Assembly: GCA_015680905.1 (NCBI GenBank)
Contig: CM027382.1
Span: 5,208,001 to 5,272,000 of the forward strand
From: Coptis chinensis
Lineage: Eukaryota > Streptophyta > Magnoliopsida > Ranunculales > Ranunculaceae
Length of the DNA: 64,000 nt
Reading direction: 5' to 3'
Part shown: one piece after another, positions 35,797 through 48,689 of the stretch
Layout: every line of letters begins with the position of its first letter
Position numbering within the stretch: position 1 is the first letter of the stretch
Translations under genes and position numbers: made by a program
The notes under the pieces: generated by a model
Told to the model about the DNA's origin: nothing
Databases searched by the model: none
What the model saw: only the letters and a program-made list of their open reading frames with translations

Positions 35797-36735
35797 GTTG
35801 TTTTCTTCTGCTTTTGAATCATGCCTTGAATCATATTCAAGTAGTCAATTTTTTCATCGATCTAGAAAGGGACTTGTTCATCAAGTACATCATACAAAAA
35901 CTCAATTTTATGCGCTTGGACAAACCTTCCACAAGACACATGAATCCTTCTAAGAAAATATACACATCAAACACTCTCAATTTCACCTCACCTGTTACAT
36001 ACTTCTTCACTCCATGCAACAAGAACAAAATCAACATGGAAATAGTAAACACAACTATGGAAATCTTAAAAAACTCTATACACTACTACGTAAAAACAAA
36101 CCCAAGATGACCTAGAAAGAAACCAACACTGAAGACAACAAACCAAAGTTCAAAACATATCAATAAACATTGAGAACCGTAGAGGGAGAGGATAATCAAG
36201 AAGATGAACCTTAGAAAAATTCATTATCAAGATTTGTGTTCTTGCCCTCCATGAAAAACTTTACCAAAATCACGAAGGAGAGAATAACCAAGAAGATGAA
36301 GTAAAAAAACTAGAAGCTTTGGATGTTTGTAAACACTTTTATAGTTTGGCACAAAAATCGAGGTGAACGTTGTTTCATGTCCGCACAACAAAAACAAACC
36401 AGAAATTGTTGATAGTAAGTCCATAAGTTGCTGGTTCCTGATTCCCACAATAGCTAAAGTCTGTTTTCATTTTTGCTGGGTTGAAATCCAACGGTCATTA
36501 ATCGCTAGTACGTATCGCTAAAAGAATCTAACGGATAATTACCACTGTGCATGTCAATATCAGAAATACAGGAGGAGAAAGAGTGTGTTGCATAGGAGAG
36601 AGTGTGTGGCAGAGGAAAGAGAGTATTGTAAAGAAAAACAAAAGGGTCAAAACCCCGTTGAAAAAATCAAAATTAGAATGCATGGCCGGTTGGAGAACAA
36701 TGTGGATTTATCATGGCCGATTCAGGCAATTACCC
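35797..36735 (-). repeat. Right terminal inverted repeat of the MULE
   Basis: Reverse complement of 19259-20320, shorter by a deletion that removes the mudrA exon start (the region equivalent to about 19960-20110). It still encodes a broken version of the mudrA N-terminus on the minus strand (EVKLRVFD, GFMCLVEGLS, YLMNKS), so the arm contains coding sequence from the other end. Confidence 0.9.
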
Positions 36736-36760
36736 TTTATAAAATGCCTTGTATATTGTG

Positions 36761-36766
<6 letters not shown>

Positions 36767-36843
<77 letters not shown>
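36767..36843. repeat. (AT)n microsatellite
   Basis: An AT run of about 76 bp just outside the MULE right end. Confidence 0.97.
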
Positions 36844-36846
<3 letters not shown>

Positions 36847-37129
36847 CAACCAAAGCTTCAAACACTGAACTTATCGAATTTAAAAAACAGGGTTGCCCTC
36901 ACACATTGGAGGACAAGAAGATTCTTATTGAACTGGTGATCTATTACGTGCCTATCTAATGATAAACTTGATAGTTCCATAGTTGATTACATAAAATTAG
37001 CCAAACAAATTTATGGAAATGGACTTCTCCAAAACATTTCTTTGGGAAAACAATCGTAACGTGAAGAATCGCCACAGTGGACTTAATATTCCAACAACTT
37101 CAACAGCCCTTTCTCTACTTCTTCTGAAC

Positions 37130-39017
37130 TCATTTTATGAACTCCATAACCCAGTTGTCAATAGAACTGCACATACGTTTTAAAGAAGCAAAACCAGCTT
37201 CCTTTGCTATGTTCTCAAAATCTTGTTCTGTTCTTTCTTTTCCACCATGGTATTGTGTCATCATAATAACATCAAGTTGGAAGAATTGTTTAGTAGAACC
37301 AGTACTATCAATTGATGATGGAGCAATCATCTCTACACATATCACCTTTCCATGGTCAGGCAATGCTTCATAACAATTCTTTAACAGCTTCAAGCACTGT
37401 TCGTCCCCCCAATTATGTAGTATCAGCTGCATATTTGACAGCTCTTATTATCGATCAAAATTTGCGACAAAATTGATAATGGAGTGTCTTGACCCTATAC
37501 CAGTTGGCAATTCAGCATACAGCAAGGTAAAACTATGAGTTTAAATTGGATATTTCACTCACAAGTTTCAATTTCGACAACATAATAACAACCGCAATAT
37601 AATATTTTAAACCAAATAAATAATTAAAAACAAATGATTGCAAACATTAACAAGTCACTAAAACGACAATTTGATGGACAATTAACTCAATGAAACAGTT
37701 TTTCTGTAGTGATGCATTAACAGGTGATAAGTAGGCCGGATAAGATTAATTTTCAACCAAACTCATGTTACCACTAACTAGGGCCTTGACAGTTGACATG
37801 CCGCTCCAATTTTATGGTGTTGATCATTTGTGGAACATATACATGTTATAAATTAAAAATAAAACAACAGTTATACAAAAATATAATCTCAACAAAATAA
37901 AATGAATGCATATATAGCACGTGGAAGTTGGAACTTACTTTCATGAAAATAGTTTCGGCTTTGGGAACGCTTGCAAATATATCTCCTCCGACATGAGTGA
38001 TCCCTGCAATAAACAGATCGACATATATGTTTTTGGATCAACTTAACTCTAATTCTCTAAGTAAAATGAATATATAATAAATTGCTTAAATCAAATTTTC
38101 TTTTTCTTTCATCAGAACCAAAAGCTTGACAAGAATTTGGGGCACGTTCGAAGTTAAAACATACCAGGGTAGCTTGGGGCTTGTTCAACCACGTGAGGCA
38201 AGTCATAGTTGATACCCTTAATTGAAGGGTACTTGGAGGTGATGATACTAAGTGCGGTTCCAATCCCACCACCGACATCAACGAGTTCTTTCACACCCTC
38301 AAATCCTTTGTATATCTCCATAACCTTCTTCATCATTATGAAACTGTAATCGGACATGGACTTATTAAAAAGACCAATAAATTTCTTGTCTGGGTGTTGA
38401 TAAAATTTCACATTGTGCGCCTTTTCAAAGGCCATTCCCCCATCAAGCACACTATCTGCTAAGTGGTACCTATATGACATGTTCAATATAAATTAAGGGG
38501 AAAAAATGTGCACTGCATTTTTTGTAAAATGTATAAATTTAGATTTAGACAAGCACTACTAAAGCACAAGAAAGATTATCACTGACCAAGTTTGCCACGA
38601 AACAGAATGAGTTGCCATTAACAACATAGGACACATAGAAGCACCATCTTTGTCTTGAAGATAGATTTGGCAGAAAGGTGTTAAACCATATAACCTCTCA
38701 ACTTGGCCATCTTGATTCGTAGCAGTTGAATAAGTGAGAACAGAATAGCTAGCAAGAAGGCGCAACATTCTATCCAACATCATTGGAGTTTTTTCTGGAT
38801 TTTGAGTAGGAAGCTGGGAAGCAATTTGTGTTGGAGAGAGTTGTGCACTTGGACCAGCTTTTGCAATAATTTCCAGCACTTTCAACTCTACCACTGCTCT
38901 CATTACCATCGGAAACACTTGAAGTGAGGTCAAGTACATCATCTTTGAGATATGATCATCGTCCAGTGGAGCTTCATTGGTGATACTCATGGTCACTTCC
39001 TTGCCATTGGAACTCAT
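37130..39017 (-). CDS. COMT: Caffeic-acid-type O-methyltransferase (COMT-like), intact, four exons
   Basis: A SAM-dependent plant class-II O-methyltransferase, which methylates hydroxyls of small phenolics in the cytosol. The exact substrate cannot be read from sequence. Exons are 38587-39017, 38165-38469, 37939-38003 and 37130-37426, all with GT/AG borders. They total 1098 nt, 365 residues, without stop or shift, which is normal family length. The dimerisation domain comes first (KVLEIIAKAG, LLASYSVLTYS). SAM motif I LVDVGGGIG is at about residues 206-214, and HVGGDIF and GKVICVE follow. The catalytic His is at about residue 271 (LILHNWGDEQC); the family's usual Trp just before it is Leu here. 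ATG 39017 is chosen because MSSNGKEVTMSI starts the conserved part. An ACCAACATTAACC tract about 155 bp upstream resembles MYB-bound AC elements (inference). Confidence 0.92.
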
Positions 39018-39100
39018 GTTAAATGACAATGTATTACTAATATGAAATGAGGAGAATCGAGTATAGCCACCCAAACATAGAGGATGCAGTAAATCTACTT

Positions 39101-39110
39101 GATTTATAAC
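39101..39110 (-). promoter_or_regulatory. TATA-like box of the COMT-like gene
   Basis: On the minus strand gttataaatc lies about 85 bp upstream of the ATG, a plausible TATA position for a short 5' untranslated region. Confidence 0.5.
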
Positions 39111-39249
39111 TAGACTAGAGTCTAGCTGGAATGGGGAACTAATTGCAGCGACCAAAAAGATATATACATCGGTTAATGTTGGTCTGACTTTGATGTGAGG
39201 TTTTCTGACCTTTGAGAAAATGGCACCACTTACTATTGATTTGGTACGT

Positions 39250-41009
39250 AGAGTGAGTACGAATAACAACCACTAAATTCGTGGTGCACAACGTCTAAAG
39301 TTAGAAAAAGATTGAAGTAGTGAAATCAAACAACTATCCCTGGTTAATTAGTGTATCTTCTGATTTTAAAGTTCAATTCGGCGGAGGTATGTGTTTGTGA
39401 GCGGGTTCGAAGCACCCCAACAGTCTCTTAATGCTAAGTCCATTGGTTTGGGCGCCATCCTACCAAATCAAAATAGAATAGTGTATAAAGTTAGTGGGAT
39501 AGCATTTGAAGACCCAATCGTTTTCTCCCATGGCGTACCGAAAAAAAAAAACAAAAACACATTCCTAGCTGCTACGCCCAAAAGTGTATGGGAAATAATT
39601 TTTTTTTTTTTTTCTATTTTGCCATTTTCTTTAGTGTATAAATACAAAATAATAAAGATACAAAAGTAATTCACTAAAACTAAAGATTTTGGAAATAAAT
39701 TTGGTCAAACATATGTTATATCATTAAAACTAGCGGTATAGATAGATAAATTTATACCGATTGTGTTGGCGGGTTAGCGTTTTGACGCACCATTGGATCA
39801 CAATTTCCATCATATTTAGTGTTTTGCTACACCATTGAACTTAGCCTAAATCAAGAGACTTGATCCCTTGAGGAAAAATGTCCATTAGTGGCCCAGTCAA
39901 ACGCCGCGACCCTATAAAATGAGTGACCCCTCAAGTTCAACCCCCCCCTAAGACTGAGCTCAATTTATTGTATGGCGGGTAACCCCCCCCCCCCCAAGAC
40001 TGAGCTCAATTTATTGTATGGCGGGTAAGGGCAGGGGTAAAATTAAACCCCCAAGACTCGAACAACAAAGTAGAAGATGGCCGATGCCAGTGCAGGTTTC
40101 CCAATTTACCTGGCATCCAATTATTACAATTGATATTTTGCAAAATCTAAGGTACGCCTGCTGTACCTGTGCTGTAGCATCTGGGCCCTCCAATAACCAA
40201 AGGGTGCGTGTGTACTGCTCCACGAAGTCTATAACCAATGTACGAGATGACTGCGCACCATACATTCCACCTACTGTAGCATTGCTATTGATATTTTAGG
40301 AACAAATTGTAATTGTTTAAATAATGGGAGGGTAAAAACATCCCATCAATAGAACTTTCCCTAGATATTTCATTTTCCTGTTTTACCCCCACCCAACTAT
40401 TGATATTATAATACATAAACACTATAAAATGAATAAATAGAATTTTAAATATAATATACTTTTCTTTCTACACGTGGACCAAAAAATTTGTCATCATTAG
40501 CCAACTTTGTTGACTTTTGCACAACATGTGTCGACAAAACGAAAAAAATAAAAATAAAAAAAATCTTTTTTCCATTTTCCACTTTTGTCCTTATTTTTTT
40601 CACTGTATTACACTACTCAATACACAACATACTTGATAAAACAAATTAAAATCAAGGGTCAAACCGTAATTATAAATTTTGGTTCCTAAAATATTCTTAT
40701 TCAAGTGCATAAATTACTCAAGAAATTGGGCTAGAGAGTCTTATTTAAAAAAAAAAAACTCAAAAGCCCTACCAATAATTTTTTTGGGTTTTAATACCCT
40801 TGCATTATTTTTATCTGTCGTAAGTGTTTTTTTTATAGAAAATTTTAAAAAACTCTTGAAGACCAAACCGTACCAATATAATTTATTTTCTTTTTTCACC
40901 CTTCCAAAATAACTTTTTGAATAAAATAACTACCGTAGATAAGATAACTTCTGAACAACAAAAGAGAGTTGATTTTGGGTTTGAATAGAATTTAGATTTA
41001 TAAAAGAAA
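39250..41009. other. Intergenic, no gene seen
   Basis: AT-rich. It contains a tandem pair of about 43 bp (cccctaagactgagctcaat ... ggcgggtaa) at 39941-39982 and 39983-40028, separated by a poly-C run. The short open frames at about 40010-40300 match nothing I recognise. Confidence 0.6.
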
Positions 41010-41726
41010 GGGGCCATTTGTTTTTTTTTATATAAGACCTTGAGGTCTTTATAACCTCTTATAAGATGTGGCAAAATGATTTTGGGCATTTTTTGGTTTG
41101 TTTTTTTTTATAAATGATTCTACTAAATGTCTTATAAGAGGCTCCAATTCAAACCAAAATCGGATCTTTTTTATAACTTTTAATTTATTTTTCATTTTCT
41201 TTTTCTTCCTTTCCAAATAACTCCATTACCCTAACCACCACCACCACCACCAACCACTACCACCATCACCACCACTACCACCACCATCACCACCCACCAT
41301 CATTACCTCCACCACCACTACCACACCGATTTATTAAGATAACCACCACCACCGCATTTTTTAATATCATCACCTACCACCGCATTTAGATTATTAAGAC
41401 ATCCACCACTTCTACTACCACCACCATCACCGCTTTATTAAAACCAATATCATCACCTCCACTACCACCACTTGCCATTAAAGGTAGTTTCCTATAATCG
41501 ATATTTTAATTATTAAAATTGATTTGAAACCAAAAATCAAACTATCGTTTGTTTCAAATTAATATATTCAAGTTAAATGTGATGTAAAGTAGGGTTATAT
41601 TTGTCAAATAACCATCTATAAGATGTCATGTTTTGTTTTTTCTATTTTTGGTGTTTTTATAAGATCTTATAACACATGGTCTTATAAGACCTTCTTATAA
41701 CTTAACACAAAAAAACAAATAGCCCC
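41010..41726. mobile_element. MITE-like element with ~18-bp inverted ends
   Basis: Starts GGGGCCATTTGTTTTTTT and ends with its near reverse complement AAAAAAACAAATAGCCCC. Subterminal parts also pair (cttataagat/atcttataac). The middle (about 41233-41480) is a CCA/CCACCAT-rich trinucleotide tract. No clear target duplication is seen. Confidence 0.6.
41233..41480. repeat. Imperfect (CCA)n-rich minisatellite
   Basis: Long runs of ccaccaccatcacc-type sequence, densest at 41233-41330. Confidence 0.9.
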
Positions 41727-43112
41727 TAAAGCTACTGTGCGCAGGAGAGAGAGAGTGGTGTATTTAATCTAGGCCACTCAACAGCAAAAAGTAATAGTGT
41801 ATTGCTCTACAAAGTACTATCCAAAGGCCTAGAAGCCTGGAGTAAATAACTTAAATATATGTTTTAAAATGTTGAGTTTCAAAATAACTTAAATACATTT
41901 AAAATTTATGAATTTTTTAAGAGATTATGAGAGAGGAAATCTGGTTGTTTCACATATTGTAAAAATAGTTGCAAATAATTAAATAGGGTATTTTTGTCCA
42001 TTGCTTCAAAAAGTGGTTAAACATGTGTCAAATTCTGGTTTTGGTCAAACTTGGGTATAAAAACTATAAATATTATGTCTCTGTCTTAGGAGTCCAAAAA
42101 ATTATTAACAGCCTCCCTTAAACTAATTTTTTGATAAATTACTATACGAGACAATTTTTTATTTTTCAATTTTACCCCACCCAAATATTGATATTACGCC
42201 TTCCAAGTACACATTATAATTGAAAATTCAAAATAAATACAAGAGTGAAAATTACATATTTTTCTTCTCTTTTTGCATATGATGTAATGAACCCATCTAA
42301 ATAAAATTTTATTATTTAGTTTAAATACATAAATTCATATATGCATTTGTATGTATCATAGTCATATTGGCTACTCTCGTTTTTTCCGATAATTTGGTCA
42401 TATTGTCTACAATTTAGCTCGAAGCAATTTTTTTATGTCTGCTAGACTTTTTTTTTTGGATAAAAAAATATATTTATTGATATGAAAAATAAATCAAACA
42501 AATTATTTAGAGGGATTTAGGGGTCAAACGCGCTATAATTGTTTTTAATATTAAATAAAAATATATATTTATTAATATGAAAAATAAATCAAACAAATGA
42601 TTTAGAGGTCAAACATGCTTCAAATTGTGACACTAGCCCCTTCTGAATATAAAAAACAATCATTCTAAATATATATTCGTGAGAACCAGCTGTCACCACA
42701 TTGCTGACTAACATTTGTTTTTTTTTAATAGAGAAACATGTGCAGCATACAAGTGTGAATTATCATGGTCATCGGCTATGCACAGATTACTAGTCTTTAC
42801 TACGTAATAAAGAGGCTTTGCCGAGCCAACCGGATAAGTTGTCATGGTGTCTGTACTTTTTGTCTTTTTCTGCTTCGCTTTTTTGTTATTTTTTTGTCTT
42901 TTTCAGTTTTAATATTGGTTTTGTCTCTTTGGCCCACGTGTGTAATATGTGCTCAATGCTAGTAATTATAAAACTCTGAGAGGGACCTCAAACATTAATT
43001 ATTTCATTATTGTTGAGGCATTGGGATCCTAAGTCCTAACCGCATACTTGCAAAAATGATTACATAAATGTAGCCAAAGATATAAAACCGGAGATGGAAA
43101 CGGTTAACCACC
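41727..43112. other. Intergenic, no gene seen
   Basis: AT-rich. A ~100-bp near-duplicate pair (atatttatt.atatgaaaaataaatcaaacaaat) occurs at about 42467-42535 and 42565-42625. No coding region is supported. Confidence 0.6.
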
Positions 43113-43358
43113 CAAGACAGCCCTGGGCACAGGCGAGATAGGCTGTCTGCTGGGGCCCCCAAAGTTTGACACAAAATTAGGGTAAATTATTACACCATTG
43201 GTATCATTTTTCCATTCAAACATCCTTTCCACTCATCTAAACCACATTTTTCTCAAATATATTTTGCCAAAATCAATTAATTATACCTATTAAAGCTATC
43301 ATATTAGGGGCCGCTTGTGGAGTTTGTCTTGGGCCCCAAAACTTTAGGGCCACCCCTG
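43113..43358. mobile_element. hAT-like MITE (246 bp)
   Basis: Ends in CCACCCCTG and is flanked by a near-perfect 8-bp duplication (taaccacc at 43105-43112, taacaacc at 43359-43366). The left end (caagacagccctgggc) pairs only partly with the right. It sits in the 3' flank of the methyltransferase pseudogene. Confidence 0.5.
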
Positions 43359-43592
43359 TAACAACCTAAGTTACTACTTCAATAATTTGGTGGACTCCAT
43401 AACCCAGTTATCAAAAGAGTGGCAAACAAGTTTCAAGCAAAACCCAGCTTCCTTTGCAATGTTCTCAAAGTCTTTTTTCTATTCTTTCCTTTCCACCATG
43501 CATGGTACTGTGACATCATAATGAGATCCAGCTGGAAGAAGCATTTCGTAGGACCGGTATTTTCAATTGAAGATGGAGTAATCATCTCTATA

Positions 43593-44632
43593 CAGGGGCA
43601 GCTCAAGGCTATTCGGGGCCCTAAGCGAAGTTCGAATAAGAGGCCTTCTACAATTAATACCAATAAAAATTGTTTACAACTTATTGCTTTATTTATGTTA
43701 TTTCATCATATGAGTGCAATTGTTCATTTACTACATTATCACTTAAACTAACCGATTCACTTTGTTTATAATTTTTTATAAATTTAAAAATAGCTCCTCT
43801 TTGAGATTCAATCGCCTCATCTACTTTTCTCTTTTCTTGACGTTTTTTTTATTACCGGATTTATACTTTCGGTTCATGTCAAAACAGTAAAATAATATGC
43901 AAGCAGCAAGCAATAAGCAATAAGTCCTCACATAGTCACATAACATACCAAAAAATAAAATAAAATGGAAACAATCACCGTGAGACGAAGCTTAATTGAT
44001 AGGCGAAGTCGCGTTTGAAGTATAGGGTAAAAAAGTAGACAATCCACGAGACCACGACAATCACTTTGGCTAAGCAAGTAAGCAACTAGTCCAATTATAC
44101 CTATTAAAACCACTATCCATTATCCAAAAAAGAAAATAATGAGTTTGAGTGGAATTAAATTAGAATTTAGAATATAACAATTTAACAATTAAAGTAAAAA
44201 AAAAAACACCAACCTTTTCTTTTCTTTTATCTTTCTTGAAAATAGAGAGAAGAAGAAGAATATAGAGAGTCAGAAAGAATGAGGGATTATAAAACCAAAG
44301 AAAGCAAAAAAAAAGATGATAGAGGTAAGAGTGTATTGTTGGTTTTATAAAGAGATGAAGAAGAACGTTGATTAGTTATGGAGGTGTGCATTATTTTGCT
44401 TGAGAATTGAAGGGGTGGGAAATGGTGGAGAAGCCAAGGCTGAGAGAAAAAAAGGGTCCGTTTTCTCAGTATACCGTTTTTTTTTTTTTTTCTTTTCCAA
44501 TGTAAAAACGTTTTTTTTTTCTCTTACCGATAGTGGATTGGATAGTGGATTGGACTGGAATATATTGGGGGCCCCTTGAGCTGCGGGGCCCTAAGCCGTT
44601 GGTTATTTTGCTACATGGATGAGCCGGCCCTG
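43593..44632. mobile_element. hAT element (1040 bp, non-autonomous) in exon 4 of the pseudogene
   Basis: Starts CAGGGGCAGCTCAAGG and ends GATGAGCCGGCCCTG, a matching hAT-type inverted end. It is flanked by the exact 8-bp duplication TCTCTATA (43585-43592 and 44633-44640). Subterminal ggggccctaagc occurs near both ends. No transposase is encoded. Confidence 0.93.
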
Positions 44633-44728
44633 TCTCTATATATATCACCTTCCCATGATCAGGCAATGCTTCATAACAATTCTTTAACAGCTTTAAGCAA
44701 TGTTCGTCCCCCAGTTATGAAGTATTCC

Positions 44729-44731
<3 letters not shown>

Positions 44732-44806
<75 letters not shown>
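44732..44806. repeat. (AT)n microsatellite
   Basis: An AT run of about 75 bp at the exon 4/intron 3 border of the pseudogene. Confidence 0.97.
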
Positions 44807-44809
<3 letters not shown>

Positions 44810-44869
44810 CTTAGTATAAATCTTAATTTGAGACAACATTTATAAATTAATAACAAGTGTATGTAGTGA

Positions 44870-46461
44870 CATGGCCGACTCAAACCAAAATGTGGCCTTA
44901 GGCGAGGTCTTTATTTGCAAGGCCTTTATTTCCTAGGCCATCTATAATCACCCAAAAAATTCACTGTATATTCACAATTTTATTATAAATTAAAAGCAAA
45001 AATCTAGTATCATGACTCAAATCAAACGAAAAAATGACAAATACGTAACCAAATAAACATCAAAACTATAAATAAATAAAATAATAGATTCATATTGAAA
45101 TAATAATAAAAAAATCAAATTTCACAAAAACTATGAATATTAGATGATAAATTGATGATTAACTGTTTAGAACTCAAAAGTGAAATTGATAAATGATTAA
45201 ACTTGAAATTGGTGAAATATAACACGTGAGAGAAAGATTTAATGAGAGAAGTGTAATGACAAATTTTTTCATTTAGAGTTTAAGACAATTTAATTAAGAG
45301 AGAGAAGAAAAAAATGCATAGAATATAGAGATTTTTTCACTAAACGTGGGATTTCTCATTTGTGTTTATTTTTCCAATGAAACAATTTGATTAAATGAGC
45401 ACACCTACAAAAACTGAAATTACTACGCACTTATAGCCATTGGATTCATATTAATACATCGAGATGTTATTCGTGCGGTGGACTATTGGATTGTATACAC
45501 TCAACATTAAGGCTCTGTTTGGCTGCAAGAGATATTGTATTACTTAACTATGATTAGGTGATACAAGTCATGAGATGGAGTACTTGTGTGTCTGCCTCTT
45601 ATCCTATCACATGTTTTACTTTGGCTACTTGTTTGGTTGACATTCACACCTATATACTCATTTTTTTATATCATACAAAAAAGAAAAAACTAAAAAAAAA
45701 AAAATCATATACAAAATTTGCAAATAAAAACTTAAAAACAAATAAAAACTAATAAACAAATAAAAGGGAAAAAAAAACTCTAATTAAATATTGAATACAT
45801 AAGCACCCAATTGATTTATACAAAAAACATCCAAAAAAAAAAATCCCAATTTGATTAATAATGTGAAGATTTAAACACTACTTTTTTTGGAGGAAAAAAA
45901 AAAAAGTTTTTTAATGTGAGAAAAAAAAAAGGTGGAGAGAAAAAAAAAATACATAAAATTTATAGTTCCATTAATAAGATTCCCAAAAAAGAGAGAGGGA
46001 GGAGGAGAAAGAGATAGGGAAAACATTCTTTATGTGTTTTTATTATTTTTATTTTTTTCTTTTCATGGATAAAACACGTTTTAGTGAATCCTGGACTTTT
46101 CCTTTGGATTTGCTTATCCACACTTTTGTGTTCCTGCAATTCAAGGGGCTTACTAAGTATCCACGCGTTTTAGGCAGGACCAAACACCTATACAAGATAA
46201 ACATGACTGCCACGTCACCAATTCCTGAATATGGACTCTCTATTCACACTGCCAAACAGAGCCTAATTCACTCTGAAATTTAGTGCGTGGATAGAAACCC
46301 ATAAACAAATTTACTATCACGTCCTTTTTTGGTGTTTTTTTCTTTATAAAATTAAATAATAATAAATAAATATGTGGATAAATTAGGAAATATGAGGCCT
46401 TCCAAATTTGAGGCCTTTAGGTGGCCGCGCCTAACTCACCCCAAAGATTGAGCCGGCACTG
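44870..46461. mobile_element. hAT-like element in intron 3 of the pseudogene
   Basis: The left end CATGGCCGACTCAAACC and the right end TTGAGCCGGCACTG are hAT-like inverted ends that mirror those of the 43593 element. The flanking 8-mers tgtagtga and agtaatga match at six positions. Subterminal ggcctt/aaggcc words are abundant. There is no coding capacity of its own, and a MITE is nested inside at 45511-46263. Confidence 0.75.
45511..46263. mobile_element. PIF/Harbinger-like MITE nested in the hAT-like element
   Basis: Starts GGCTCTGTTTGGC and ends GCCAAACAGAGCC, an exact 13-bp inverted repeat. It is flanked by TAA on both sides (45508-45510 and 46264-46266). The GG..C.GTTTGG end with a 3-bp TAA duplication is the Tourist/PIF signature. 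Confidence 0.85.
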
Positions 46462-48047
46462 AGTAATGATTCGAAGTGACTGCGTGGGTGGTTTGCCTTG
46501 ACCATATTTGGTAATTAAGCAATACGTCAAGGTAAATTTAACTTAAAGTAGCATATAGTCACTTAAAATTTCAATTTCCGCAAATTAACAAAAACGATAC
46601 ATTTACCTACATGTCACTAAAACAGTAAAACGACATTTCAGATATTTTACTCAGTGAAACATTTTTTCTGTAGTGATAAGTAAGATTAGAGATTGATTTG
46701 TAATAGATGGAATTCATCATAGAGCAAACTAGGTCGTTGACATGCTCTATTAAAAATGGGTAAAAGGAATAGTTATACTAAGAACATCCGACTCAATTTC
46801 ATGAAAATAGTTTTTCCTTTGGGAACACTTGCAAACGCACCTCCTCCTACATGCTCAATCCCTACAATAAACAAACATGTATTTGGAACAATTTACCTCT
46901 AGCGTAGTCAGGCAGAACCCCAGACCAGCAAATACTGCTCAAGGCACCCTTTACAATTTTCAATTTCCTATTATCTCTTGTCCTAACGATAGGATTAGTG
47001 CTTCAATAGTTCAATCAGTCGCTCACATTTTTTCAATGATAGTTCAATAATTTTGTTTTTCTCTTTACTTTGTCGAATTCCATACAGATAGAAGGAGCAC
47101 TTAAGTTTATTTTTAGATTCAAAATTTTGCGCAATTTAGATGGGTAGTTTTGAGTTTCCAAAACGCATGTCCACCTCATCTGCTGGCTAGTAATAATTTT
47201 TTTTTTTTGCTAAGTAGTAATAATAAATTGCTTATAATATGAAAAAAAAAAAATATATCTTTAATTTTGGCAAGAACATGGGTGAAACATATACCAGAGT
47301 AGGCTGGGGCATCTTCAACCATAATATAAAATATCGCGATATATCACGATATATTGCGATATATATCTATATTTCAGTAAAAGATAAGTAAATATCGTGA
47401 TATGTTTAGAGATATTTACAACTACAAATATCAGTGATATTTCAATGTTATTATCGATATTTTAGGATATATTGCGATATTTTGTGTATGTAACAATTTT
47501 ATTTAATATTTACTATTATATTTCAAATAAATATAAATTATATATCATGATATATCAAAAAATATCCACAATATCTATAATATTTGTCGATATTTTGGAT
47601 ATATCCACGATATTTGCATATGAAACAATGTCAAATATCCAAGAAATGTGGCTCACACCCCTGCCTTCCTAACCCATTACTCAAAACCTCCCCCGTGTCG
47701 ACCTAACCCATTAAACCCCCCTATTTTTAAGCTTTTATGAAATAAACTCCCTGTTTTTGCTAAAGTAATAAAATTTCGGTCTACTTTTAAATTCCAAACA
47801 AAATCTATTTCCTTTTTTATCCTTTTTCTTTTCCAGCACACAACTCTGTTTTGGGGTTTTTATTTTCGCCATTTTTAACCAACAATGACACAAATAACAC
47901 ACCAATTTCTAATTGAACTACTCCTCACAACTTCACAACTCTCTATAAAAACCCCACCTCAAATCCCATTAATTCATCGTCAAGTAATCTCAATTCAAAC
48001 ACTCTTTATATCCAAAACAAAGTTCCTTGCAAGCCTAAAAACCCACA

Positions 48048-48514
48048 ATATCTCTAATTCCAAGCTTCTTTGGTGGTCGAAGAAACGATCCATTCTCACT
48101 TGATGTTTGGGACCCCTTCCAAAACTTCCCATTCAACTCATCATCACTATCATTTCCTCGCTCAAACAAGACAACCCGGTTTGCGAACACTCAGATTGAT
48201 TGGGAAAGAAACTCCGATATATTCAAAGCAGATCTTTCCGGATTCAAGAAAGAAGAAGTGAAAGTGGAAGTAGAAGAAGGAAGGGTGTTACTGAGATAAG
48301 TAGAGAGAAATAAAGAGAAAGAAGAAAAAATGACACTTGGCATCGCTACGAAAGGAAAAGTGGAAGTTTCTTGAGGAGGTTTAGGTTGCCTGAAAATGCT
48401 AAGGTTGATGAAGTGAAAGCTAGTATGGAAAATGGAGTTTTAATCATTTCGCTTCCCAAGGAAGAAGTCAAGAAGTCCGATGAAATCTTGAAATTTCCGG
48501 GTCGAGAATGTTAA
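48048..48514 (+). pseudogene. Captured class I small heat-shock protein (HSP20), broken
   Basis: HSP20 proteins are ATP-independent chaperones with an alpha-crystallin domain. Reading from 48048 gives [20 protein letters not shown], the class I N-terminus, but the Met codon is ATA instead of [35 protein letters not shown] and [20 protein letters not shown] follow. A small deletion then brings a TAA (about 48297). The other frames continue with [15 protein letters not shown] and [20 protein letters not shown], then [13 protein letters not shown], and stop at 48512-48514. The length equals the normal 155-160 residues, so the whole coding region was captured. A TATA-like ctataaaaacc lies about 100 bp upstream, so promoter sequence probably came too. 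Confidence 0.92.
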
Positions 48515-48689
48515 TGTGTGAAGATATTTCTCGCAGTATTGGTTATGACTTGTAGTTGTGTTTGTATCAATGTGTCGTGTGTTATGTCTTTTGATGGGCG
48601 GGTATGGACTATGAATGGAGTCTAGTGTGAGTTTTGGTGGGGTGCAATGTGTGATGCCTAAGGTTTTAATTGAACAGAAGTTTTACATA

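Larger units (their letters stand above)
19259..36735. mobile_element. Large Mutator-like element (MULE) with mudrA and Ulp1 genes
   Basis: Two long inverted repeats bound the element (19259-20320 and 35797-36735). Between them lie a mudrA-type transposase in plus orientation and a convergent Ulp1-type cysteine protease gene in minus orientation. This gene pair is known from Ulp1-carrying plant MULEs (Kaonashi/CUMULE type). Without the CACTA inserted at 25580-31081, the element would be about 12 kb. The outermost bases differ between ends (..accattgcc against gggtaattgcc), and I find no convincing 9-bp target duplication, so the exact termini are uncertain. Both genes are damaged. Confidence 0.85.

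Noticed and set aside
19259..36735. A 9-bp target duplication for the large MULE
   Set aside because: Flanking sequences (tttcttcca and tttataaaa) match at only a few positions, so I do not claim one.
36547..36959. Open frames containing long Ile-Tyr repeats
   Set aside because: Translation of the (AT)n microsatellite joined to the MULE arm. The same applies at 44576-44883.
40018..40299. Overlapping open frames on both strands
   Set aside because: No family recognised and no splice context, although the composition is protein-like. Left unannotated.
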